30,937 nucleotides of DNA from Gryganskiella cystojenkinii (lineage: Eukaryota; Mortierellomycota; Mortierellomycetes; Mortierellales; Mortierellaceae), in contig JAAAIG010000016.1 of assembly GCA_015852425.1 (NCBI GenBank), forward strand, positions 84,874 to 115,810, in the 5' to 3' direction. A program made the position numbers and the translations under genes. The notes below the pieces were generated by a model. It had not been told where the DNA came from and did no database searches. It worked only from the letters and a program-made list of their open reading frames with translations. Shown one piece after another: positions 9,144 to 18,758 of the stretch. Numbering within the stretch: position 1 is the stretch's first letter; every line of letters starts with the position of its first letter.

Positions 9144-10494
9144 ATGCCCATAACTGAACTTTCATCGGTACTTAGTATTGAGGGTCAAGGACCTGCAGAG
9201 GGCACACCTCTACGCTCGTTTATCCTGACAGACTCGTCGTCTCCAAGCATGGCCTGTCAGATCACCAACCTCGGTGCGACCATTACCCACCTTTGGGTAC
9301 CTGATAGTCATGCAGGAATCCGTGATGTGGTACTGGGCTTTGACGATCTTACTGCCTATCGGTCCGAGCTTGATCCTTATTTCGGGGCCAGCGTTGGAAG
9401 AACTGCGAACAGGTGAACAACAGAGAAAAGAGTAATTGATATCGAGAGAAGTGAGAGTTTGAGGTTGTCCAGCATATCTAAACATTTCATGCGCCATCTC
9501 TGCGTCATAGGATCGCAAAAGGAGCATTCTCGCTACCTGATCAGCCCGATATCACCTATAAACTCGACGTCAACAACGGACCCAACTCACTTCACGGGGG
9601 AGTCGACAGCTTTAGCCATCGGATGTGGGACGTCGAGATCTCCCAAAAAGGAAACTCGGATCATCGAGGTACCAGTCTTCGGATGAGTCTTCTCTCTGAG
9701 CATATGGATCAAGGATTTCCTGGCCGACTGAGAGTCTATTGCACGATCCGTCTAGTCAATTCTACGCTCGAGATATCGTATGCGGCTCATCTGGATAACC
9801 CATCAGAAGGAGAATACGCGAACCAGGCCACGATCGTTTCTCTTACCAACCACTCATATTTTAACCTTAATGGTGTACCCACAATGGGCAGCGATACCAT
9901 GCCAACAGCTCCGGTGACGAATCATGTCATGGTGATGAAGGAGATTGACAGTTTTCTTGAACTAGACTCTACCTCGGCACCGACAGGGACAGTCGTTCCA
10001 TTAGATCAAGTTACCGCGATGGACTTTCGAGTTCCAAACNNNNNNNNNNNNTCACCGAGACCCCCGGAGGAGGGATCGGATATGATCATTTTTATCCCGT
10101 GAAGCGAGTCTTTGAGGCACCCTTAGAGTATCTCGTGAGCAACGATGTGAACCGTACAAGACCTGTAGCGGTTGTCTCTGTGTACTCTCCTGAATCTGGA
10201 ATCCAAATGGAGATGTCGACGACAGAACCAGGGTTCCAGCTCTATACAGCCAACTGGGTACGGATCGATCCCAACGTTGTCGATGTCAAAGAATCGACTC
10301 TTGACGAGGGAGAGAAGGCTGACTTCAGGCACGTAGGCAAGGCTCGTGGTGGGTTTAAACCTCATTCTGGATTCTGTCTTGAGACTTCCAAGTTCCCAAA
10401 CGCGATCAACCATGGGCCGTGGAAAGGGCAAGTCATCCTCAGCGCTGGTGACAGGTACTCGTCCTTGACAACCTTTAGGTTTTCAACTCGATAG
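9144..10494 (+). CDS. Aldose 1-epimerase (galactose mutarotase), interrupted by an assembly gap
   Basis: Predicted cytosolic enzyme that interconverts alpha and beta anomers of aldoses such as galactose and glucose, feeding the Leloir pathway. Exon 1 is 9144-9412 and exon 2 starts at 9511 after an AG; they join to restore ANRIAKGAFSL. Family motifs are SLHGG with H118, LTNHSYFNL with H204 (both active-site histidines in the family), GYDHFYP, and the catalytic glutamate in GFCLET near the C-terminus. Twelve Ns at 10040-10051 split exon 2. Upstream codons end in frame at 10039, but the correct downstream frame begins at 10054, so the true missing length must be 1 more than a multiple of 3 and the N count is a placeholder. 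With the Ns taken literally a false stop appears at 10100-10102. The start ATG at 9144 places the N-terminal beta strand normally. Confidence 0.92.
10040..10051. other. Assembly gap (12 N) inside the mutarotase coding sequence
   Basis: Twelve Ns interrupt exon 2 between an MDFRVPN segment and a GGGIGYDHFYP segment. The reading frame changes across it, so the real missing length is not 12 bases. Confidence 0.97.
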
Positions 10495-10525
10495 ATCCAG
10501 CTATGGTTCTTAAAATATCTCTGAG

Positions 10526-10531
10526 AATAAA
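10526..10531 (+). terminator. Polyadenylation signal of the mutarotase gene
   Basis: AATAAA lies 32 bases past the stop codon. The remaining spacer to 10799 holds the presumed 3' ends of this gene and of the convergent small gene; no further gene is seen. Confidence 0.5.
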
Positions 10532-10799
10532 AAGTCTTTCCATTTGTTTTATTCTATTTCTCATGAACGAGTCGTGCTTGTTGAACTCCATGCCTGCAAG
10601 GAGACAAGAAAAGTCGGGTATATGATGTGATCCGGAGCCAGGGGCTGGTAATACTGGGAGATGGCCTTCGAGAGAGAGCGTTGTTGACCGTGATCTGCTC
10701 TGACCATGACCATTGATATCGTGAAAGAAACCGACTATGCGCTGAGCGCATATATCTTGTTGCAATTGCCTACTCTGGTTGGTCCAGATATCGATCCTT

Positions 10800-11141
10800 T
10801 CAGCGGAAACTGTCGATAAAATGCATGATGGAGGACCTGGAGCGGTCCATCATATCCGGTAGTTGTTCGCCATCGCTGAGTTTCTTGGCAAGATAGATTC
10901 CAGGCGCAGAGAACGCGACCATATGAAGACAGAATCGAAGACCCGAGATCGAGGCTGGGTCCTGGGCAGCAGGATCTGTTGCTGTCGTTGTTGCTGTCGA
11001 AGACACGGTCTTTGTCGGTTGAGGTCTAAAGGGAATCCTGTTGCTTGAAACCTTGGAAGGAGTCGCTTGAATCTGGCTCTGGGCAAATATCCTCGTCATG
11101 ACGGCATTATATGTCCTCCTGACAGTCGTGGTGACGCTCAT
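10800..11141 (-). CDS. Small hypothetical protein, possibly mitochondrial (113 aa)
   Basis: I do not recognise this protein. It begins at an ATG and runs 113 residues without an intron. The first 20 residues contain three arginines, many hydroxylated residues and no acids, which resembles a mitochondrial presequence. A Thr/Ala/Pro-rich linker follows (about 41-64), then a hydrophobic stretch (about 69-85) that could span a membrane, and a charged C-terminal tail. It is divergent from RPN1 and probably shares its promoter region. Supporting a real gene are the ATG start, the plausible targeting signal and the position head-to-head with a housekeeping gene. It could still be a chance reading frame. 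Confidence 0.45.
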   Translation of the reverse strand: MSVTTTVRRTYNAVMTRIFAQSQIQATPSKVSSNRIPFRPQPTKTVSSTATTTATDPAAQDPASISGLRFCLHMVAFSAPGIYLAKKLSDGEQLPDMMDRSRSSIMHFIDSFR

Positions 11142-11561
11142 GGTTCGAAAAGATGAGTGAATCGGCAGTTGAACGACGAGAACAGTGAGTGCATGGCTCT
11201 ATCAGGGCTCTTTTGACCCTCAGCGGAATAAAAAAAAACGGTGACGTCATTGATTTTTTTGGAGGGTTCGATTAGTCTGTTTCGTCGCTGACGAACGCGC
11301 GAAGTGCGAAGAAAAGGACGTGTGCGGTCGGTCCCTCGTTTTGTTCATCGGCACTTTTTTTTAACATTCCTCTTTTTTTTCAGCTTTTCATTTTCTTTAT
11401 TTCCTTGCTCATTCACACTCCCCGCAATCCTATTTTCTCTTTGCTACCGCACCGACTCTCGTCTTTGACAGCCAAGGACGTAAACAGGAGTTTTTTTTTA
11501 TTGTACTTTCGAACAGCAACTTTCAACCTTCCAACAACGAACAAATAACGACTCTTGAACA
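11142..11561. promoter_or_regulatory. Divergent promoter region between the 113-residue gene and RPN1
   Basis: A perfect TGACGTCA palindrome, the CRE/ATF-type bZIP site, lies at 11242-11249. The GCG-rich stretch near 11290-11330 is followed by pyrimidine tracts leading to the RPN1 start. No TATA box is obvious and no gene is seen. Confidence 0.45.
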
Positions 11562-14500
11562 ATGGTCGAAAAGAAGGCAGTAGCCATTCCCGTACCTGCG
11601 GCCGATAACTCGCCCATGGAAGAGGACAAGCCCTTAAAGAAGACCCCCAAAGAGCTCAAGGATGCTCCCATCAAGGATGAACTTGTATGCAACATTACTG
11701 CCCTTTTTTTTGGCATTTCCTGCTTTTTCCTTGGTTTGAACTGATCAGCCTGGAGCGCAACTGACCTTGTTGCTACGCCCCCACTTTTTTTTGTCTATTC
11801 AATAGTCCGAGGAAGACCAGGAACTCAAGACGCAGCTCGAGATGTTGATTGAGAGACTCAAGGTAACCTCATGATAGATACGATTCGGCGATTCCCCCAC
11901 CTTCGTGGTCTCTAATTGCTGTGCTTTTGCATATTGTCTACGCGTAATGCTGACGCGTCACTCTCCCTACTTTTTTTATTGTTCCTTCGCAGGAGTCAGA
12001 CACCAAGCTTTACCACCCAACACTCGAGACCCTTCGTACTCTCATCCTTACATCGACCAGCTCCATGACCTCGGTGCCCAAGCCATTGAAGTTCTTGCGT
12101 CCTCTTTACCCCGATATGGTCTCAATCCACGATTCCTGGCCAAACAGTGCTGACAAGGTAACCCGGAGCATCTTCATCTTGTGGTGTAACAAGGAGTTGT
12201 ACGGTAGATCAAATGAGGCGAACCAGATCTGACCTGGTGTTAACGCTTTTTCTTTCTTCTTCTTCTTGTCGCTCTAGAAATTCCTCGCCGATATTCTCTC
12301 CATCTTGTCCATGACATATGATGATGATAAACTCGACACTCTCAAGTACCGCCAATTGGGCTCCCAGAACGCAATTGGATCTTGGGGACACGAATACGTC
12401 AGGTATGGAATCTCCTTCGGAAGGCATAGGCATAACTGTCTCTAAGAGATCAAGCCATGGACTCGAAATCCAACACATAATCGTTTTCGCTCTTTTGTAA
12501 ACCATCTAGACATCTTTCCACAGAAATTGGGCAGGAATATGAACGGAGACAGGAAAAGGAGGCTGACTCGGAGGATCTCGTCAAGTTGGCTCTCGAGGTC
12601 GCACCCTTCTTCTTGGCCCATAATGCCGAGGCCGATGCAGTGGACCTGTTGCTGCAGTTGGATATTATCCCAAAACTCGTTCCTTTTGTCGACAAGAACT
12701 CTTATAAGCGCGTCTGTCTTTACATTGCCAGGTATGCGATACGATAATTTAGATTGAATCAACGAGATTTGATGGCTATCTTTTTCCCTTTTATGCTGAA
12801 GGAAATCTTATTTTTTCGCCAAAAAAAATAGCTGCGTCAACTATTTGGAGTCGCCAGATGATGCTCTCTGCCTTCGTACCGCACACGACATTTACATGAA
12901 GCATGGGAAGTTCTCAGAGGCTCTTTTGATCGCCATTCGCATGTCAGATAAGACCCTTATCCAACACATCTTCGATGCCTGTGAAGACCCGTAAGTGCAT
13001 AATGAATGATGAATGACCACATATTTTAACCAGATCTCTTTGCCAAACAACTCGGTATTGACTCTGAATTATGCTTCCTTTCTTTCTGCCTATAGCCTCT
13101 TGAAGAAGCAGCTCGCTTTTATGTTAGCTAGACAGCAAATCTCTGTGGAGACCGAGGACGAGGATTTGCAGAACTGCTTGAACAATACGCACCTCACCAA
13201 CCACTTTATCAACTTGGCACGCGAGCTGGATTTGATGGAGCCCAAGACGCCAGAGGATATTTACAAGACCCATCTCGAGCATAAGCGCAACACCGGCGTG
13301 GCTCAGGTTGACTCTGCTCGTCAGAACCTGGCCTCGACTTTTGTCAATGCGTTCGTCAATGCTGGATTCGGTGTCGATAAGCTCATGTTGACGGAGGAGG
13401 ACGATGGTGGCTGGATTTTCAAGAACAAGGATCACGGCATGATGAGTGCCTCAGCTTCCTTGGGAATGATTTTGTTGTGGGATGTCGATATGGGTCTGAA
13501 CCAGATTGACAAGTACATTTACTCTGAAGATGAGAACATTCGTGCCGGCGCCTTGCTTGCTGTCGGTATCGTCAACTCGGGCGTCCGCAACCCGGCCGAT
13601 CCAGCACTCGCTGTCTTGGCTGAGCATTTGGAAGATACAAAGTCGCTCACGAATCGTGTCGCTGCTATCCAGGGTCTCGGTTTAGCCTACGCAGGATCTG
13701 CGCGCGAGGAGCTCTCAGAGTTGCTCCTGCCCATCATCAGCAACTCGGATGTCGCCATGGAGATTTCCTCTTTTGCCGCTTTGGCGCTCGGTCAGATCTT
13801 TGTCGGCACCTGCGATGGCGAGATTACCAGTACTATTCTTCAGACAATGCTTGAACGTGCTGATAGTCAACTCAATGAGACTTATGGTCGCTTCATGGGT
13901 CTTGGTCTTGGACTGCTTCACTTGGGTAAGTGTCGTTGCTGTGGTTGAAGGCTTACTATGCTTTGATTTCTGGACGTAACACTTACGACGTTCTATTCTT
14001 TGGTCAAAATAGGTACCCGCGGTCAGTGCGATGTTACATTGGAGACGTTGAAGGCGATTGAGCACCCTATCGGCAAGCGCACCAGCGTCTTGGTCGAGAT
14101 CTGCGCTTATGCCGGTACTGGCGACGTTCTTCACATTCAACGTATGCTTCATTACTGCAACGACCATATCGATGCCGAAAGCGAGGAAGATGATCAGTTC
14201 CAGGCCTACGCTGTGATTGGTATCGCCCTGATTGCCCTGGGTGAGGATATTGGAGCTGAGATGGCTCTTCGGTCGTTTACTCACTTGATGCACTATGGTG
14301 AGCCCGTGATCCGTCGCGCCGTCCCCCTCGCAATCGGTTTGCTCTGCGCTTCCAACCCTGTGCTCTCGGTCTTGGATACGCTCGGCAAGTACTCTCACGA
14401 TACCGATATTGAGGTCGCGCTCAACTCGATCTTTGCGATGGGTATGGTTGGTGCTGGAACCAACAATGCCCGTGTCGCCCAGATGTTGCGTCACCTTGCC

Positions 14501-15101
14501 TCATACTACCATAAGGATGCCAGTTGTCTCTTTGTCGTCAGAATTGCACAGGTAAGCCTTGAGACAACCAATAATATGACCGTGTGGGGAGGCGACAGGA
14601 ATCTAGATTTCATACAGACACTCACTCGCTTTGATTTGATTTTATTTTTTTCCCAAACAGGGTCTTCTTCACATGGGTAAGGGCACAGTGACGATCAACC
14701 CTTTGAACACGGATCGTCAGATCATGTCCCCTGTGGCTCTGGCCGGTCTCTTGTCAACATTGGTCGCATTCACCGATGTGAGGACATTGATCTTGGGACA
14801 CCATCATTACCTCCTCTACTCTTTGGTCACCGCTATGTACCCACGATTCTTGATTACATTGAACGAGGAGTTGGAGGCCGAGCCAGTGGCGGTCCGTGTC
14901 GGTCAAGCTGTAGATGTGGTCGGACAGGCCGGTCGACCCAAGACGATCACAGGATTCCAGACCCATACAACACCCGTGCTGTTGGCTTACTCGGAGCGTG
15001 CAGAGTTGTCGACAGAAGAGTATCTCTCCCAGGCACCGGTCCTGGAGGGCTTTGTACTGTTGAAGAAGAACCCAGATTATGTCGAGGAGGCCAAGGCATA
15101 A
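11562..15101 (+). CDS. RPN1: 26S proteasome regulatory subunit RPN1 (PSMD2), nine exons
   Basis: Scaffold subunit of the 19S regulatory particle base, which docks ubiquitin receptors, UBL shuttle proteins and the deubiquitinase Ubp6. Proposed exons are 11562-11684, 11806-11862, 11993-12157, 12278-12402, 12510-12731, 12832-12990, 13096-13925, 14013-14551 and 14661-15101. All have GT-AG borders and join in frame to 886 residues, close to human PSMD2 (908). Recognisable parts are the acidic and Lys-rich N-terminus, the helical N-domain with [20 protein letters not shown], repeated PC (proteasome/cyclosome) motifs such as [16 protein letters not shown] and [18 protein letters not shown] in the middle toroid, and the conserved [14 protein letters not shown] block near the C-terminus. 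The long stretch after residue 270 is carried by three large exons, while the N-terminal third is cut into small ones. The start ATG follows an AC-rich leader and has no in-frame competitor. Identity is very sure. Confidence 0.96.
11951..11960. promoter_or_regulatory. TGACGCGTCA palindrome in RPN1 intron 2
   Basis: A perfect 10-base palindrome containing ACGCGT (11953-11958). A second ACGCGT lies 13 bases upstream at 11940-11945. Both are inside the 130-base second intron. A regulatory role is speculative. Confidence 0.3.
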
Positions 15102-16368
15102 TCGTTTTTTCGTTTTTTTTCTTTAAAGAAAACGAGGAAAAGATTATTTTGAACATGACAACAAGAACAACAAAAAAATAAAAGGATCATTGTTTTAAAA
15201 CCATTTGAATATGTCTTGATGCTCAAGTGGGGCATTTTGATACTCCACGCGATTTGGACCGTGTTGACGCGGATCGCTCCACATTCCAATGCTACAAACA
15301 AAACATGACTTTGCAATCGGACCAGCTTGCTTTGACTCTTTGAGTGCCAGCAGGATTGTTGTTATCTTTAAAGCCTCTTTTTTCAAAAGAAGAGAATGAA
15401 GGACATCTCCTCGTGTGCTTGTCGAAGTTGAAAGAAGGAAGCGGTCGTCGATATGATTGGAAAATAAATTTGGAAGTGTAGAAGACTCCCTTACTATTTC
15501 ACTCTCGTTCCATGAATATCAAATGGCAAACACTTTGGCGTTCCATTTTGACTAAGAGTCAGAGCTTTATGCCAAGCGCTGCGATGCAACCCTGCATTTA
15601 ATTGTTGGTTTTGTTCTTTATATTGGAATGCTGTAGCTGTAGCGCATGTCAAAGGAACGAACGCTAGGTAGTTTGAAAAATCTATCAACCTCGCTCTCTT
15701 CCTTCCGCAACTGCCTGTCCTCTCCTGCACACGAACAGCCTTTCGTCGCCCCCACCCTCCAAAAAAGAGACGACCCATGTGCATTTCGTGTCGATAGTGG
15801 CCGTTACTCCCTTACACTTTTGAGCTAAAGGTTATGCAGAGCCCTTCCTCTTTCCTCCTTGGATCTTGAAGCAACTCTTAACAACAGCAATCCAGCGGTA
15901 TCTATTGATGGGCACCGAAACAAATAAACAAAAAAGTAGACGCAAAGCGAACGAAAGGACAAAGGCATGCAGAGAAAACAGAGCGAGACACAATTGACCA
16001 TTCTTACACCACTCCTCCAGGATCTTGAGGCAGGTCGCGTTAGTCATGGATGAGACTGACATTTGAGTTGAGCTCATTCACGATCCTCTATAGTCGTTCG
16101 CAAGCGTCGTCCCTCGTACAAGTTCTGGTTCAAAATTCAAAGGATATTACCCTCTTCCATATCATATTACCAAAAATAAAACGTGGTCTCAAATAACCCA
16201 GACCTCCATCTACTACGTCTGCGCGACCTGCTGTCAACACTTCTGTCGTTGAACCTTCAGGCGCCATATTAGCCTCTTGAACCCTGCCGCATAACCAAGC
16301 CGAGCATTTTTTTTTTAATTTTTTCACTTTTGTTTTATATTAGGGCCGCGGTGAGGTGAAGATTACAT
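15102..16368. other. Gene-free region between RPN1 and the first F-box gene
   Basis: The region holds the convergent 3' ends of RPN1 (AATAAA at 15177-15182) and of the first F-box gene. Several reading frames of 60-96 codons exist on the minus strand, but they lack convincing starts or recognisable motifs. No gene can be supported, though decayed sequence from an older gene or transposon is possible. Confidence 0.4.
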
Positions 16369-18060
16369 CTAGTCGCTTGGGGGTGACGGGGATGCGTTGA
16401 TCATATAGATCTCGTCGCCGCTGTATTCGCGCACGATCTGTTGCAATCTGAATCGGGTCTTCATGTCGGTATTGAACTCGGAGGTGAGACACCTCAAGTT
16501 GAACCAGACCGCGAGCACCCATCGGATATCCTTTTCCTCCATATGCTGGTTAAAAGTGTAGAAATAGAGTGACTCGAGCACGACCACATTCTCCATTTGT
16601 CCCAGACCAGACTCGAGATCGAACCATAACCCTCTCACCTCTGCAACCGGCTCATCCAAGTTAACACCAACATCAAGATCGAGCAGGTACTGGAGCTCGC
16701 CGAGTTGAGCAAAGACTTGTCGGTCCCAGGTCTTGTGCCTTGAAATATCGAAGCGGATAAAGACCTTGAGGCGTTCCAGATCCGAACAGGCCCAAGGTCG
16801 GACCTGGAGAGGGTCACGCTCGGCGGCAAAACGTTCCTTGAGATGCTGAAGTCTCTCTGGGTCATCATCGACTCCAGACTGGACCTCTTGCTGTGTCCTT
16901 TCAGTATCGGACTCAGCATCGATTTGGACTTGTCTTGACCTTGCTTCCTTGGCCTCGGAAGACTGGACCAGATCGTGCGCTTCCAGGACATCTGCAGTAA
17001 AGTTTTGCAGTCTTGGGCAACTCGTCAAGATCTTTTGAATCATCCAAGAATATGTCTTCGTGTGCAGCAAGCTGAGACTCTCCAAGGACACAAAGTGACG
17101 CTCAAGTGCATCCAGCGAACGGTACCAGAATTTAGACCCGGGGAGACCGAGGACTCGAAGAGGCCGACGGCAGGCGTTCAACAGGATTGCAACCTCGGCA
17201 TCGGTGAGTGGAGAACTCGGACTTGAGACACTAAGCGATTGAAGGTTCGACCATTGGAAATCCCTGAGTGCCGTCCTGAGGGTTGTTCGGCCAAGACCAA
17301 AGACAAAACCACCCGACACATTCCAAGATAGGGACTCGAGGGCAGGACATTGCTTCATCCATTCGAGATCCGTCTCAGAGGAATCAAACGGCTTCTCGAG
17401 CCAGAGGTCCTTCACTTGCGGGAACTGCGGAATTGCATTAAAGTTGTTGGACCATCGAATCCTACCATAGGCCAAATGAAGTTTGACTAGTGACGGGCCA
17501 AGCTCCAAGAGTTGATCGGTGTCCTGAGTAGAGAGGTTCACATGCTTGAGAGTGATTTCTTGCAGTTCACGATTAACACTCGCAAAGAGAGGAATCCAGC
17601 AGGGTTGAGGCGGCGTGGGACCCTGACCCGAGATCTCAAGTCGCAAGAGTTTCGGGTTCATCATGATGAGGAGGACGGCACGACAGAGCTCGTTGGGGTC
17701 TCGACAATCGACGAAATTAAGGATCAAGTCGAGGAGGTTATTGCACCGAGAAGACCTGGCCGTGTACAGAGTCAGGAACGATGGTCTTCTCTGTTGAACC
17801 TCTTGTTGTTCTGGAGGGTCCTCGTCGTCCTCGTCAATTCTCATATCACAGTTCAAGTACTTGATATAGCGACCATATTTGGCCATGGTCTCGGTCGACG
17901 GCTGGGGTCGAATGGCGAATGTATGCATGTAGTAATAGATCTTTGCGATGAGGCACTTGTGCCAGAATTTAGAGACACGAACAGCGGATGTGAGACTGCC
18001 GAGGTCACAGTAGTTACCGATTGATCCAATGATCTCGGGCAGTTCCAAGACCTTCTCCAT
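16369..18060 (-). CDS. F-box/leucine-rich-repeat protein, tandem array copy 1
   Basis: Predicted substrate-recognition subunit of an SCF ubiquitin ligase, 563 residues, intronless. The N-terminus (about 5-45) fits an F-box: LELPEIIGSIG followed by VSKFWHKCLI. An acidic loop (about 74-90) precedes degenerate leucine-rich repeats. The family signature SKFWYRSLDALERHF starts at residue 309. A charged helical insertion with repeated Glu, Ala, Arg and Gln follows (about 345-405), then a C-terminal LRR block with RGLWFDLESGL and FNQHMEEKDIRWVL. It is the first of four same-strand relatives; by eye its C-terminal half is closest to copy 2. Its F-box is the most divergent, lacking the FLD centre seen in copies 3 and 4. 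The ATG at 18060 is the only start before the F-box. A CCAAT at 18194-18198 lies upstream. The target is unknown. Confidence 0.85.
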   Translation of the reverse strand: MEKVLELPEIIGSIGNYCDLGSLTSAVRVSKFWHKCLIAKIYYYMHTFAIRPQPSTETMAKYGRYIKYLNCDMRIDEDDEDPPEQQEVQQRRPSFLTLYTARSSRCNNLLDLILNFVDCRDPNELCRAVLLIMMNPKLLRLEISGQGPTPPQPCWIPLFASVNRELQEITLKHVNLSTQDTDQLLELGPSLVKLHLAYGRIRWSNNFNAIPQFPQVKDLWLEKPFDSSETDLEWMKQCPALESLSWNVSGGFVFGLGRTTLRTALRDFQWSNLQSLSVSSPSSPLTDAEVAILLNACRRPLRVLGLPGSKFWYRSLDALERHFVSLESLSLLHTKTYSWMIQKILTSCPRLQNFTADVLEAHDLVQSSEAKEARSRQVQIDAESDTERTQQEVQSGVDDDPERLQHLKERFAAERDPLQVRPWACSDLERLKVFIRFDISRHKTWDRQVFAQLGELQYLLDLDVGVNLDEPVAEVRGLWFDLESGLGQMENVVVLESLYFYTFNQHMEEKDIRWVLAVWFNLRCLTSEFNTDMKTRFRLQQIVREYSGDEIYMINASPSPPSD

Positions 18061-18758
18061 GATGATAATAATGAGAGATAAAAGAGATTGAAGGGGAATG
18101 AAAGCGATGAGCGGCGGAATGGAGGAGATTAGCCCTGAATTGATTCTCGTCTCTTACTGGCGCTGTCAATTTTGTGTGACACGAGAAACGTTTGGCCAAT
18201 CACGTCCGATAAGCGAAATCGAATCTTGTCCCTGCCTAACGCAGCCGGAACCTGTCCCATCTCACCTTCGCCGTTGATATCTTTTTCGCGACTCAGTTCC
18301 TTAAGCCCCACTCCGCCCACTCTCACCTCGACGCCGACTCGAAGCACCCTTCTCTACTTATCCAAACAGCGCCTGAACAGGATCGTCGTCATAGTGCCGT
18401 GGCTGAAGAGTCCCGATTCTGGAAGGCGATCTTTCCCCACAAGGCTCGGGCGTTTGGTGGCGAGCACTGCAAGATTGCCACAGCTGTCCTAAGAATCCGA
18501 CTCTGGAGGCAATAACAACAATCGCCGGAATGCCCGATATGCCAACACCTAAACGAGGATCAAAGCCACTTCTTTTACCTGTGCCCGACCAAACGTCCTC
18601 TTGCCCGCTCACTCCTTGTTTACCGTAATCAATATATCTTTGCTGTTACACACCTCATTAAATCTGCCTGTCAATCGTTGACAAAGCCTACCCCCCCTTT
18701 CCCTCTAAATTCGTGGGGAAGAGTTACATGTGTTGATGTCGCTGTTTATTCCTCTACC
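18061..18758. other. Spacer between F-box copies 1 and 2, containing a retroelement relic
   Basis: The 698-base spacer holds the promoter side of copy 1 (18061 to about 18340), a plus-strand relic of a reverse-transcriptase zinc-binding domain (18348-18640, listed separately) and the 3' end of copy 2 with TTTATT at 18745-18750, which reads AATAAA on its strand. Confidence 0.5.
18348..18640 (+). mobile_element. Decayed LINE-type reverse transcriptase C-terminal zinc-binding (zf-RVT-like) relic
   Basis: In one plus-strand frame an FWKAIFPHKARAF segment (about 18405-18446) matches the typical start of the zinc-binding domain that follows the reverse transcriptase of non-LTR retrotransposons. 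About 85 bases on, the same frame encodes C-x2-C-x8-H-x4-C at 18531, 18540, 18567 and 18582, with acidic residues just before the His and CP after it, as in that domain. An in-frame TAA near 18510 and an apparent frame slip near 18447 separate the two parts. No reverse transcriptase or endonuclease core is seen nearby, so only the tail remains. The match is from memory of the family and was not searched; the knuckle spacing is the strongest support. Confidence 0.55.

Noticed and set aside
10475..10765. Minus-strand frame of 96 codons
   Set aside because: Lacks an ATG start, overlaps the mutarotase 3' end and poly(A) signal, and has no motif.
11262..11275. tRNA B-box-like GGTTCGATTAG
   Set aside because: Does not end in CC and no A-box or cloverleaf fits upstream.
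13715..14494. Long minus-strand reading frame of 259 codons
   Set aside because: It is wholly antisense to RPN1 exons, which encode a clear family protein; the frame is a shadow of codon bias.
15494..15784. Minus-strand frame of 96 codons between RPN1 and the F-box array
   Set aside because: Possible decayed sequence, but no recognisable domain and no supporting splice or neighbour.
16130..16327. Minus-strand frame of 65 codons
   Set aside because: No domain recognised and located in the presumed 3' flank of F-box copy 1.
17512..18024. Plus-strand frame of 170 codons
   Set aside because: Antisense to F-box copy 1 with no recognisable motif.
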